This document shows, piece by piece, positions 1 through 13,000 of a stretch of DNA of 64,000 nt. Where the stretch lies: positions 1-64,000 of the forward strand of contig NMRA01000603.1 in assembly GCA_002633005.1 (NCBI GenBank), written 5' to 3'. The position numbers and the translations under genes were made by a program. Origin of the DNA: Phoronis australis. Its lineage: Eukaryota; Phoronida; Phoronidae. Position 1 is the first letter of the stretch. Every line of letters begins with the position of its first letter. Under the pieces are notes generated by a model. The model saw only the letters and a list, made by a program, of their open reading frames with translations, searched no databases and was not told the origin of the DNA.

Positions 1-2158
1 CTAGATAGTCCGTGGTACAAGAGTAGACATTTTTTTTTAATTTACACCACGTCTCTTTTTCTTCTCGCCATTGATCGGTGTTAAATTTTTACAAGGCAGA
101 AACATTACTGGAGATGAAACTAATAAGTAATCTGTGACGGGGATGTCGTTTACGCAAAACACTTTCAAAATCATCTATCTGGAAAACAAACTACTGTACT
201 TTGCCCAAAGTACAATAGATGCCATGTGCCAAAGAAGTGAGTTATAATAATTATTTTATTAACCACTACATGTTGTACATGTATGCCTCTCACAAACAAC
301 TCAGCCACACGCTGTTATAACCACTACTGACTCAGTCTGTTAACTGAAAGTTCAATTATGAAATCGCAATCAGACCCGGAGATCAGGAAAGGTACAACAT
401 CGATGATACTGGCTATACGTCAGATTAAAAGTAACGAATTAGTAACTTTACATATCCCACAAATACGTCTGTAACTCCGACCGAAATCTGATAATGAACT
501 GTTGTACAATGTGCCATAGAACATTTAATCGCCTCATCATACGCTTACTTACNTCTGGTTAAAAGGATACTATATCCTGTTTTAATGATTTCAACCAATC
601 CTCGTTGTGTCAATTGTTTTAAACGTGCCATTGGCGTCAATCTTGAAAGATAAAAACAGGACTCTTAACAAAAAATCACACTCCCTGTCATAGACTGGAT
701 ATTATGGTTCTTGCTGTGGGGTCTTTCTTCACAGTTGCAGTGTAATCCACTAAAACCGTAGGTCACGCTTGCCCGTTCAGCAGACATGAGTTTTCAACAT
801 TTCCTCCAAACTTTTGAGACTTGTAAAGGTTTGTTTTGTTTCAGAGAATTGGATGGGAAAGTTGTTTTAAATATCTGTTAATAGGCGTGTTTGGTATCCT
901 TTTAACACCAGAGTAGCTCCCTCGTTATTCTTATGCACAACTACCATTCGCCCCAGGTTTCCTTGTTGCCACACCGAATTTCAGCCCCCAGGCCAGTCGT
1001 GACCCAATCTTTGGTGGCCGTCGCGATAGACCCGTTCTGTTAAGGAAATTGATTGCAGGGCGATTTTCTAACAGAGATTCGAGATTAGAAAATTTCACTC
1101 AGTGATGCTTGGCAGTGATTTGTTTCCACCAAACTTCCGGATGATAAAATAAAAACAAAGATTGGTTTTGATTGAATTAAATCGAGCATTTATTGTCATA
1201 ATGTAGGCTTACTCACGCTTAAGTAGGCGTACTCGGTATCGTGTCATTTTTTACGCCTCGGTCATTATCAGATTTGTGGACGCTGAAAAAACAACGTATT
1301 GACCTTGCTGAAAGTAATAATTTTACTGTGGGGTAACTAACTCGACGTCGTCTTATCTTGAGGTCACCGAAGGTTATGTAGGACCTTATCGACTTGTCGG
1401 TCTATTTACCAGACAAATGTCTATAAAGCTGATGATTTTAACTCGTTAAAAGTACATATTTTCTGAAAGTAGAGAGCCTGAAAGATTTAATTTTTTACTT
1501 CATACCAATGTGTTGTTGATTACCGTGGTGTGCAGATGTAAGCGGTTTTGTTCAGGGTACTCAAACAAATGAGAGGGAAACTGCACAAGACGAGTATCAT
1601 TTTGCTAGCTACATTGTACCTGTAATGTGAGTGAGCCAGTTTTGAATATGAACTCATCCTGCACGGATGCACAACATCGTCCTTGAGTGAAATGAATGTC
1701 TACTTGGCCATTGACAGACACACACGTGATCTACTGTAGTGAGGGAAACTGCCCTTGGTGACACTGCAAGGCAGTGGGTGTCTACCCTAAATGTATTTGG
1801 AGCATCGGCAGCGCCGTTGGCTTGTTATGAAGAGAGGCCGGTGTCTGCTTCCAATGAAATTGAGTCTGGGTAGGCACTACACAAAGGCCAAGGGAGTTCC
1901 AGATTTGCTGATGACGTGAAAGCGTTTAGTTGACGGGAACGTTTGTAGCTGGGTAAAGAACTGGTGTCAGGTGTACCCCTGAAGTCAGCGAAGGATGGCC
2001 AGAAACATATTTAAACGAGATGACTGGACACCAGAGTCCAGATCAAAGGGTTCTCGCATGGCTGCCTCATCAACTGCTGGGTACGGAGACTTGCAAACAG
2101 TGGAGGGAGAAATCTTTTAAGTCACGTGATTACATATGGAGTTATGGAAAAGGTGGTT
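1..2158. other. Non-coding stretch, no gene recognised
   Basis: I see no exon of a recognisable family on either strand. It lies downstream of ACAD9 exon 3, so it should belong to an ACAD9 intron or hold later exons. I looked on the minus strand for the expected next exon, which would carry the family's conserved GGLG segment, and did not find it. A single N sits at 553. Confidence 0.6.
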
Positions 2159-3395
2159 CAGGGCTCGACGCTAGTAAAATCGCCAGGTCACATTTTGCGA
2201 CCTAGCCAAAATCCCAGGTCGCATTTTAGAAATCCAGCTCGCATTTGTAAATGCCAGGTCGCAAAATTTCCCCGCCATTTTACGCGCCAAAATTGATTTT
2301 TNAAAATCGCCAGGTCGCATTTTGCGACCTAGCCAAAATCCCAGGTCGCATTTTCAAAATCCAGCTCTCATTTGTAAATGCCAGGTCGCAAAATTTCCCC
2401 GCCATTTTACGCGCCAAAATTGATTTTTTAGATCATCGAGAAAATGTTTAGATTATGCTCTTACCTGCAGCGTTAAATACTCACAAATTTCAGATCACAA
2501 AATTGAATTCGTTCATGCAGGTACGGCGTTACTGTTCTTCACGACCGCCATTGAAAGGCTCTAGAGCGCAAGGCAAGTTGCCGACGTGAAAGTTGAATCA
2601 GTGCTCTCTAACTGAAACGTACATTCGAGTAGCTAAGTTTGCGATGTGAAAAGGGAGAAATGTTCGTCGAAAAAGTATCTGGGATTTTGCTAGGTCTGAC
2701 TTGCTACTGGCTGTCATCAAAGTCGTTAAAGATTCAAACTAACTCGGAGTGCAAATTCCCTCCACTTTTTGTTCGCAGCCCAAATTTTGCAATTTAACTC
2801 GACGTTCGAAAGACATCTGACGAAAAAAATCCGTGAAACGATGTCCTAACCAAATGACCTATTTGGATGCGTGCGAAAAATTCAGTGCAAATTTCATAAC
2901 AAAAATGTGGTTTTAATGCTGTTTAGGTACTCAACAATTAGTTTTCCATGAAATGAATAGCCTCGAAAGAATTCCCGACCCCCTCCGTGCGGGTTTCCAT
3001 CGGGTAATGGCGAGTTTGCTCCTCAGTACCTTCCAAGTACGGGAAAAATAGGTCAGTCACAAAACGAAACGCATGTCACTAGTGTTAACTTTCTTTCGGA
3101 TCGTCAAAGATCGATTCTGCATATCTGATGTTCACGCGACTTCCTTGCAGGTCATTGCTGTTCTCGGTTAGTGTTCTTTTGAACTTGGACTTGGCAACAA
3201 CCAAATAACGGTCGGATTAACAAGAGATGCTTTATATTTGCCTGGTATCTGCCGAGAAGCGTTAAAACTCAGCTCGCATTCGTTGGAAATTCCAGGTAGC
3301 ATTTTGCGACTTGATACGACCTGACAAAAATCTCATCTCGCATTTCCAAATTTCAGGTCGCAAATGCGACCTGCAGCTCGTTATGTCGAGCCCTG
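2159..3395. mobile_element. Non-autonomous hAT-like element, CAGGGCTCGAC ends
   Basis: The left end reads CAGGGCTCGACGCTAG and the right end, reversed, reads CAGGGCTCGACATAACG, an inverted terminal repeat of about 11 bp. Both ends carry repeated subterminal AGGTCGCA/TGCGACCT motifs, a typical layout for hAT transposase-binding regions. No transposase reading frame is present, so the 1237-bp element is a deleted, non-autonomous copy. An 8-bp target duplication expected for hAT was not found: the left flank is AGGTGGTT and the right flank runs into a CA repeat that may have erased it. It lies in the presumed ACAD9 intron downstream of exon 3. Confidence 0.65.
2176..2428. repeat. 126-bp direct duplication joined by a single N
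   Basis: Positions 2176-2301 and 2303-2428 are two copies of the same 126 bp with only a few mismatches, separated by one N at 2302. Equal length, near identity and an N exactly at the junction suggest two overlapping contig ends that were not merged, rather than a biological duplication. Both copies carry the AGGTCGCA subterminal motifs of the surrounding hAT-like element. Confidence 0.75.
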
Positions 3396-3462
3396 CACAC
3401 ATGCACACACACACGCGCACACACATGAACACACACACACGCACACACACACATTCACACAA
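3396..3462. repeat. CA-rich microsatellite
   Basis: A run of CA dinucleotides with occasional CG and TG interruptions, directly abutting the right end of the hAT-like element. Confidence 0.9.
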
Positions 3463-3565
3463 ACACTTGTTGACAAAATCTTTATTTTCATTCTCCAAAA
3501 AAGAACTGACTGAAGATTCCCTTAAGTTGCAGTTTCACACCATTCGAAACATAATGCAGACAAAC

Positions 3566-6132
3566 CATAATCCTGAGGTATCTGCTGCCCAAAGAGGCCA
3601 AACTCCTTCAACTGTTTTAAAATATCTTCAGGTATACTGGCTTTTCGATCAATGTCACGGAAGTCACCTTAAAAGAAAATAAACAAAACACATCTTCAGG
3701 TATGGTAAAATCTCACTAATTGCAGGCAAAATAAAAGACATCAAAATTCATCTTTTTTATGTTGTTTTTCAATATCCAAAGACCTCTAATAATGCAAATG
3801 CCTGCAATTTCTAAAACTATTGGCACAAACAAGCCATCATAGAGAACTTAAAAAATTAAACCATTTGTTTGATGATATGTAAATTTAATGGCAAACAGAA
3901 AAAAATTCACCTGTCCTTCATAGTTGTGAACAAAATTCTGATTCAGAAGCCTACTTTCAGTTCCAGGTGATTAGACTGCCCCTGCACCCTCCAATGTGGA
4001 CTAAAGACATTGTGTGGCTATAACAAAGATTGTAACAAAGACCTACTGGTTCGATCATGGCAATCCGTTTTGAATCAGGCGGCAACCATAATCTACTCAT
4101 GATGAACAATAATGTACCCTACCTAGCTATAATGGGTCTAAAACTGCTTAAAACAGCAATGGGTCACTATACCCCCAGCGTGGCCTCAGCCTACTATAGT
4201 TACCATGAAGAGAAGCCATAGCCTAGCTCCAGTTTAGACACCTTAACTATGATGTTCTGTTTAGCATTTGGACATCCAAGTAAAGAAAGCAATAATTTAC
4301 TACCACCAGATCTGAGAGCTCATTGGCCGATCCAGAATAAGCAGTTAATTAAGATATGATGTAAGATAAGGTGAACGTTGCTGCATGTCTGCAGTCAGTC
4401 AATTGAAGATGAGCAAGTCATGTGACCACACACTAGATAGAGTCATGTGACCAGACACTAGATAGAGTCACGTGACCAGACACTAGATATAGTTTTGATG
4501 TTGCTCCTCAGACACCTACTCTCATGAAAGAATTTTTCAACAGGCTCAATCTTTTTGTGAAATTCCAGCAGATCATCTGTGCTTTCGATTTCAGGAAATA
4601 CCAACAAATTCTGAAATGATGAAAACACCAATTAACAGTCACCGAATATATAACATGAACTAAGGACAGAACCTACAGTACATGGCAGTTGGATTTTTCA
4701 TAAATTTTAAAATCATACATTGTAAAATGACACAATCCGCTAAGTATATATTCACAATGTACGAGTCACAATGTCCATAGTCCCTAGCAGCACAGCCAAG
4801 TTAGTTCATTTTACTTCTAGTATACATATACATCCCAGAGTAAGGTTTACAAGTGTCATTAGGGCTTAATTTTTCAATTGCTGAAATAACATTTGTATTT
4901 TCAAAATGTTTAAATCAACAAGAAATCTACTAAAGGACGCTGAATGAATAAACAATTTTCCGAAATGTTACAGTACTATTCGTACTGCTAGGTAGAAAAC
5001 TACACCCCAGAATTTCCCGCCCAAATACAATAACTGGAAGATGGGATTAAAACAAAGCAAGAGGGCCCTCCTGAGGTGAATCAGCAGTGAATGTAGTAAT
5101 ATCAATGCCTAATCTTAATCACTCGCGTAGGAGCAATTGTTCTGGTCAACTAGTTAGGATGTTGGATATTGAAGCAAGAGGTACCGGGATGGAAATTTAG
5201 AAAACTGACTTTTCAATTTACCCGTGCACAATACATACCCAAGACAGCATAGAGGAACCACACAGCCTCCTGAGTTATATAGTAAATGCCATATGGCTGA
5301 GAACATTTAGTTATTTCACGATAGGCTACTATAGGCGATTCATATGCCTGAAGCTTTTCGGCTAATTATGCCTCACATTCATTAAAACATCAAAGTCACA
5401 TTGCTAAAGTATCTTTTGCACATAGAGGGACACCTTTGGAGGCCACCGATGTCATTAATTCTTGGTGCACGCAGTGAAAAAATGGACAGTTGCCAATTTG
5501 GGCAACTGAACGAAGAACTGTTTGAAAACAGTTTGATGATTAGAGTATTTGTTCGAGCTAGAAGGAATTAAAGATGTTGATGGCCTTCTAAGCTGGTGTC
5601 CCTCTATGCGGAAAAGGTACTGATCTTCCCCAGTACAATGTGTACGATCAGAAGCTGAGCGAGGACGCCTGTGATTTTGAGAACCAGTTTCATCCCCAGC
5701 ATGGCCGTTATTCAGTGCTGGTTCTATATATAATATATAATTGCAGGCGGTCTGATACACGTTGTACCAGACGTGCGCAGGCCTCGCATGTTGGCCCATT
5801 GCACTGCTGGTTCTATGAATCAGGGTCCATTATATCTGACTAACCATTACCCATCCCCTTTACGCAGATGTATGTCAGTTTGTTTTAACTATGTGCACAT
5901 ATTTCGCAATTTCTTCACATCTTACCGGTTCAAATTTCCCAAGGAAAAAATCTTTTATAAACGGAACGTTTGTTTTGGGCTTTGCAACACTTTCAATTAC
6001 GGCAGAAGCGTCTCCCATTGAAGAGTTTGACAGTGCTGTTGACGAGCAACGAGCAACTATACACAATCCATTCCATTTATAACGAATCAGCCTCAAATAG
6101 CACTTTGAATGCAGTGCATTGGCCGAAAACAT
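3566..6132 (-). CDS. ACAD9: Acyl-CoA dehydrogenase family member 9 (ACAD9), 5' three exons, partial
   Basis: ACAD9 is a mitochondrial flavoprotein of the acyl-CoA dehydrogenase family and an assembly factor for respiratory complex I. Exon 1 (6132-5926, 69 codons) begins MFSANALHSKCYLRLIRYK, rich in basic and hydroxyl residues and without acids, as expected for a mitochondrial presequence. It ends at NVPFIKDFFLGKFEP before a GTAAGA donor. Exon 2 (4610-4520) follows a TTTCAG acceptor and encodes the segment with PVEKFFHE, which matches the ACAD9 PVEKFF signature better than VLCAD. Exon 3 (3667-3566) carries DFRDIDRKASIPED and KEFGLFGQQIPQDYG, the start of the dehydrogenase N-terminal domain. 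Phases agree across both introns (0, then 1). The catalytic and FAD-binding parts lie beyond the left edge. The product could instead be the sister enzyme VLCAD, but the motif and spacing favour ACAD9. Confidence 0.85.
4417..4491. repeat. Three tandem 25-bp units with CLEAR-like E-boxes
   Basis: Three head-to-tail copies of a 25-bp unit begin at 4417, 4442 and 4467. The first two contain GTCATGTGAC and the third GTCACGTGAC, the palindromic CLEAR/USF-type E-box. They sit in the ACAD9 intron between exons 2 and 3, close to exon 2. A regulatory role is only an inference from the motif. Confidence 0.7.
5290..5650. repeat. Diverged copy of the 22.4-kb foldback family
   Basis: It shares GAAGCTTTTCGGC, TATGCCTC, CATCAAAGTCAC and GTATTTGTTCGAGCT with the arms of the foldback at 22404-23442, in the same order. 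It has its own short inverted arms (roughly 5395-5470 against 5520-5620). It lies in ACAD9 intron 1 and has no coding potential. Confidence 0.65.
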
Positions 6133-9100
6133 GTCGAATTTATGACAGAGACGGCACAGACAGACGGAAATGATCTCTAGTGTCCTCTATCGTTTATTCT
6201 TCAAATCAAATAGCTATCAAAACTTATGATGAGATTTATGGGCACTTGTAACGTGTTGCGGCCGCAGCCAAGTTTACGGTCGAGTTCAAAATTACCAAAG
6301 AAGAAAAAATACATAAATAAAAGCAATTATCTCATGTCAACTAATCAAACTCCGAAGGTCAACGAATTCTTTAATCAAATTCCAAATGTCAACGAAATCT
6401 GTTTGTCGATTTTGAGTCGTGTATAGTTGGCCTAGTGCGACATAATGCCGATTAAGTATGACAGTAAATCGGACAAAACTATTTATGTCTGACTTAAAGT
6501 AATTAGTGCATAACATAACTATCGAATAATATCGTAATAAATTAATTGATGTCAAACGCACTTCGATAAACAACAATAATATCCACCATTACCGGTTTCT
6601 ATTTGGATACGGTACTCGTATCTGGCATTCATGTAAGTCAGCCAATGAGAATCGTCGGAAAAATACATTTTATTGATTCATTTGAAAGGACATGACCTCA
6701 GTTTTTGCGGATGGAGTACTTCCGAAAGTCACTGCAGACGACGCTCATCACTGGCTGACCTCATGTACGGCTAGCGACCACAGACATATATACGGTTTAC
6801 TGCTGGGTCTCGGTTGCCCGCGAGAGCTTATGGTTGGGCAAATCTAAGTCCATGAATAATTTGGCTAAATTGAGATTCAGTGTCTACACAACCCAGCAGC
6901 ATCATTTACGTGTTAATTTATGAGAACTCTACGTTTTATTGTCGTGGATCCACAGAGCGCGGCGCAGCTAGCCGGCAGTCGTCGCGCACATATATGCTCA
7001 ACTCAGTGAATTCGAAAACGATGAGCGAGCGCCACCTGACGTTGGGCGAAGTTAACTTGACGGACATGTTGAGGCAGGCCCAGAATTGTACAAACCTATA
7101 TAAGCCCAATCTCTCACCTACCAACTGTATTATTGCAAGTGCGACTGATGGACGGAAACATTGCTGAAAGACGTGAGGACTGATCGGCTGCTCCGGTTTG
7201 AGGAATATCCTGGGTAAAACAGCAGTCGTTTGATTGTGCGCTATACTGGTACTTTTGAATGGTCTTGACGTTCTGTGATTGATCGCGATTTGGTTGCTGT
7301 TTGTTTCACTGAGTAATGCCCTCGTGTAATTAGGCCTACCTGTAGTGCAAATGGATCATCATGCCTAAATGGCTGGAATATTGGTCAACACTGACTTTGT
7401 CCACTTCATAGGATATGCAAAGTATTTCAGATCACGTTGTTGATACTTTGCGCACATGAGTTGATTTTGAGGTGCCATAAGGCGTGGGGCAACTGTTCAT
7501 TTTGACAGACTTGTCCAGATGTGTCATCGTCTGTAAACTTAAACATAGATGAGGTTATGCAACGCGAATTTTGGGGTTGACATGGCTGCGACAAGAAGAA
7601 GTCGCGACCGTTAACAAAGTTACTTTGGATACGACTGAGCTTGCAACGTTTGGAGTATTTCGTCAAGCAATCGAACGGTTCAGTTACGTTTCAGCACGGG
7701 CGTGTTCTAGCTTTGAGATCGCGTTTCTTCTTGTATATGGCGGTGAACACGCACCTTATCTTGCATCACCTACGGATTTGGACGAAATTGCAGTTTGACG
7801 CCCCGCCCCACGCAGGCAGGTTTCATGTTGCGGGCCCAGAAGTGCTTATTGACTTGGACTCGTAATAACTTGAAGGCTAATCTGGGACTGCGCGACGGCG
7901 GATGGTGTAATATTCAAATGTCTGGTTCTCAAAGAAGCATGTAACCATGCCGCGTAGGTCTTATTAGCGCGGCGAGGACCAAGTGCAGTATTTTTACAAT
8001 TTGCCTCGGTCGACTAAGCGTTAGCGTAGAAGCAGACGCCGGACGTTATGTGACGTTGTGTACTAGTATGCAACACCGCCACCTGGTGTAAATTCTTCCC
8101 GTCGGCATGTCATTTTTACGACTTACGAGTGCCCTCCTTACAACATCCTAGATCAACCAGAGGAGCATTTCGTCTACAGCTCTGTGAGAAATGAAATACA
8201 TGTAGATGTATGTCAACAGAAAGATTGACGCTGAGTGTGGACGTTAGAATGTGTTGCGCTAAATCCTGCTGAAAGTACCTCTGAAGTTCATTTCGTGCAC
8301 ATATACAGAGACGAATTGTGTTAATCAAGTTGAAAGGTTATGAGCCATGATTAAATCCTTTAGCCACGATATGGGGTCACACAGATTTAGCATTTTACAG
8401 TACATAGGACAGTGGAAGTGAAAGTGCACTGTAGTCATTACGTAACTTAGTACAGACACGAAACTATGTTTCGACAACACCGGGAATATTACATACACCT
8501 AGCGTTGGATTGTAACTAGGACTATAATGAAACTCCCAGGATTGTAAGCATGAATTCGGCATCCGTATGTCCAATCTAAATACGGTATATTTAGTAAACA
8601 AATTGGATATTGTACACTTTTTTTCTGAAATTTCGCTCAGTTGTCCCATTTGGAACTCGAAACTAGACCGTTACTGCCTTATTCCATATAACGTTTACTA
8701 CTTGTTTGATCTTGTGGAACCTCGATGTCGCCATTTTCAAATCCTCTTCATTCGATTATTGTGTGAGTTTTCAGCATGTTTTCCATGAAGTAGTAAAGGT
8801 AACGCACATATTTCTAGCGCCTTTTATCACCTGAAAAGATCAGACGATGGCGATCCTGATGCTCTGCTGGAATTTACACCGTGTTGAACAACATTCACCC
8901 TGGCCGCCCAGTCTACTTGATTAATTGCAAAGCCAGCATGGAACAGTATAATCAGTTTAGAAAATAGCACAGCTAAACATTTCGTTTGATTTCCAATTTC
9001 ATGTCTTACCACAGATGACGCACACATGTTCAGTATTTTATCTCATTTAAGGGTCATTTCGCCACTGGTAACCTGGCCATGTTGAATTTTTAACCCAAAA

Positions 9101-10018
9101 GCGTTTTGCGATTTAAAAGTCACGCTCATCCGATCTTGAACGAAATACAGCAGTTGAAGACACAGGCAATATGTACTTGGGCCATTTCCGAATTCGCACA
9201 ATAACGCGTAACATTTACTGAAATTCAGCCGATTTTTAAAACTCTCTGGTAACACTGAGTTAAATTTTCTCATTCACCGTACTTTTAATGGGACAAGTTA
9301 TTGGGTCCGAAGTTGCAGTGCAACGCATGAGTTGCAAATTTGCCCAGTACGACATGAATTCGTTTTCAATATTGAGTTGGTGATTCTTGTTCATTCTGCG
9401 TACGAATTTGAAACAAGTGCAATCGGAAATTTATGGAACAATTTTTCATGAAATCTTACATCTCTGGTAATTCACCGCATTGTTTACATAGTTTAGGTTT
9501 GGTAGGCTTGTTTTGAACTAGGTAGCAGTATTGATTCTTAGTATTCAACATGAAGACAAAGAGTCAGACGAATTAGCTTAGGTAATCCTGCAGAGTTATT
9601 CTTTTTAATCCTTCGTTTGATTTGGTCCCGACAGAGGGCCTAGTGGCTCCATCAACAAAAGGAAAATTGAGCAGATTTAACGCTCTCACTTGACCGTGAA
9701 AATTTGTTGTCGGGCATTTGGAGCTTCCCTGCATGACTGCAGTGCTGAGGCCAGCCAATGAATAGGGCGACAAGGGATTAGCAGCGCTTGGGCGGCTAGT
9801 GTCGGACGCAACTTTTGAGAACCCTTCTCAAACGAGGCGGTGCTGGCGACACGTGCCTTTTCCACAATAACAATGAGAATCTCCCTCTTAAATTTGTGGC
9901 ACGTACCCACTGTCGCTCAGTTACCGACGAGTTACCACACTGTACGCACCATTCATCACATCATAATTCTAACCAGTTGATTGTCTTTCGTCGTTTGCTT
10001 TCGTGTAGTTTACTGCAA
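6133..10018. other. Head-to-head intergenic region between ACAD9 and BMPER
   Basis: This 3.9-kb interval separates two divergent start codons. It is somewhat richer in CpG than its surroundings between about 6.9 and 8.1 kb, and again just upstream of the BMPER start, which fits promoters. No TATA box could be assigned with confidence and no conserved protein segment was recognised. The short open frames here look accidental. Confidence 0.5.
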
Positions 10019-13000
10019 ATGTTTCGACTCTTTTGTTTCGTTTACGTTGTGGTGATTGGTACCGTAAGCGCCAGATTTTTAGCAGGTAAGCAGTAGATTT
10101 CCGCTGTCTTTTCTGTAAATGCAATTGGATTGTTTGCGAGAAATTCGTGTTAAAACTAACATTTGTAATGCAGTATGGTGAATGCGGAAAAATTTTCCCA
10201 AGGAAATTTCCCAGAGCTACGACTAAAACGCGTTTTATTTTTAAAACTTGTGTTAAAGTGATTGCCGCATCCCAGTGAATAGATCTTTTACAGCAATTGG
10301 TAGGGCAAGTTTATTATCTTCTTTTTATACCTCGAACGTTTTGTTTTAACTATAATCGAGTGGTTTCTGAAATATATTTCTCACACGTTTGCCCAAATTG
10401 TAATTTGCCTGCTGTTCCTGCGAAAAACCTATATACCCAAGGAAACGTTTCCTTTTTTCAGATAGAACATTTAAACGTAGCGCTATAAAACTGGTCATAT
10501 TTTGTTCCTTACTCATTTGAGATTTTTGTACCGTCGACTTATAAGTTGAGACCGCACCGCAAGTAAGATTACCTACCGTCAGTGCCGTGACAGGCCACTT
10601 GTGGAACAAGGTCTAAGACACCATCTTTGTTTTGAATAAGAGAAAAGTTGAAATCGATTTTATCAAACGTTAGGTCTTTTCAGATCTTGTTTGTTTTTAC
10701 GATAGGTTCTGCCGCTAAATGTGACAACGAAGGCGAAGAAGTGAAGTTGCCCTTGGTAACAAGGTCTTCGTGCATCAAATGTTTCTGTCGGGTAAGTGTC
10801 ATTGCCGAAAATGCTGAAATTGAGAAACTTTACCCGCTCATTAAAAAGATTGAATAATCTGATTAGTAGTTTGCCTGCCATTTGCAATGAGTTGTTGTTC
10901 ATTATCGATAAAAATGTACTTCATTTAAGAGTCCATGTTGACGAAATAGTCTCTAATTAGAGTTTTTGTTTCGGATACATTAAATACATTCGTCGTAAGT
11001 TGCAGAAAAGTCGAAACTTTTCCCATTCAGGTATTAAATAAATATTAAGGAGTTGCTTTCCTTTGTTTTAATCACTTTACAACACAGAATGGGTCTCGTT
11101 AATTTTGAGATATTCATAACTTGAAAAATGCAGTGATTAAAGCTTTGTGTGTATGCCTTGAAGTTAGCGTTACTGAGCCGCGACGGTTATTTTGATGGCG
11201 CGCAGAAAATTAAGAACTTAAACGTAAACTTTTAGACGAAATTCTGATTGTTTTCCATTAGGTACTGTGTAAATTGTTTAGTTTCAATGATATTTTAAAG
11301 AAAATTTAAACGGAAATAATATCGCTACTCGTGGTCTCGGGATGGCTAATTGATGTTCAGTTATTCTGTAAACTATTTCAGTAAATGACAAACTTAGTTT
11401 ACCTGTACATTTAATATTATCTTAACAAAAATGTTGTTTTTCGTCTTGTTGCCTTGTTTCATGGATTTTCTGCTTTTATCTCGCAATCCTGTTTGTGATG
11501 CTTGGAAGTAATGTTCATAATTTCAGTAATTCAGGTATGACGAGTGAAGGCCATCATATCGGAAATGGATAACAGTTTCTTCCTCTAAAATAGTTTAGAT
11601 TGCACGCGAGAATGTTAAAACTTTTATTACTGAATGTTGCATTCTACCTTTACAGAATGGCGAAGTTAACTGCGAAAAAGACTTGTGCAACGCTACAAAA
11701 GGTTGTCATCTAATTTTGTTCCATCGTCCAAAAGGGGCGTGCTGTGATGTCTGCAAAGGTAAGTCATTTACGGGGCTAGTTACTTCAGTTGCCCTTTGTT
11801 TGGCTTTTGTAAATAACATAAGTGGTCGTAAGATTCTATTGTATTCGTAACGTGATATTTAAGCCGGTTTGTAGCAGCGGTATACACAATTTCATGCCCT
11901 ATTAAATATCAATCGCAATCGGTGATCACGTTATGACAATCTTGTTGTGCGATCGCTATTGGGACCGACATGATCCTGTGTTATGACAGCCTCACTGTCT
12001 CGCTCAAAACAATTTTCTGGACATTATCTCTAAACTATTTCTCTTCTAAATCTTATTTGCGGACTGGTGACCCGAAGGCTATGCTTTTTCGACAGGTTAC
12101 CACTTCCCACCAATTTTCTTTGGTGACGGAAGAAAACCGCGACAGCCAAGATTTTAGGCGCGGATAGAGAGGGTCTGAACCATACCTGCTCGGCCTCTTA
12201 TTATTACTGTGTTGAAATGTAAAAATACTCCCTATATTTTTTCGTTGTGGAAATCTTTGATCCGCGTCTTTGGGTGGTGTTAGCAGCTTTCATGTTGGAG
12301 TTTTTATTAATATCATTCATTTAGCAGAAACAGAAAGAGATTTGGCGGTGCTAATTTTTAATGTTCAACGAATATATTGTGCGCATGCGCGTCTTCATTG
12401 CACGTATGCGCGTCTTTGCTTAGGCCGTAGTGTGATAACTACGTACATGGGGCCTATTGCATGAAACTGACTTAAGTTCATTTTTTACATAAGTGACTAT
12501 AATTTGGCAATAATCTTTCTCGTATACATATTTCATTGAAGACACGACTTTGATCTGTTTTTACTAGTTTAATTTCAGTTCTTTCAAACTCTCTAAATAG
12601 AGATCTCGTCTTTACATCACAACAGTGCAATAAAAATCCAAACGACATCAGTAGGTAACATAATTTCCCTTTTTAAATTATGTTACCTACTGATGTCGTT
12701 TGTAAGTACAACAGTTGTTTGTTTTCTCTTGACTGTGTGATCTAATAGTCTTTTTCCTTTCTTTAGGTTGCAACTATAACGGAACATTTTATGCGTCCGG
12801 CACCACGTGGTCCGATCATGTCAACCCTTGTCAGACGTTCACTTGTAAAGCGGGCGTCATCACGTCGTCAACGACCCAGTGTTATCTACCCTGTAAAAAC
12901 CCGGTGCTTGTGCCAGGACAGTGTTGCCCAGCCTGTCACGGTGAGCTTTGTAGAAATACTTGTTATCGAAAATTTAGTAAAATTTTCGAGTAAGTACTGT

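Noticed and set aside
3311-3682. 123-codon plus-strand frame rich in His-Thr repeats
   Set aside because: It is the CA microsatellite in translation plus the antisense of ACAD9 exon 3.
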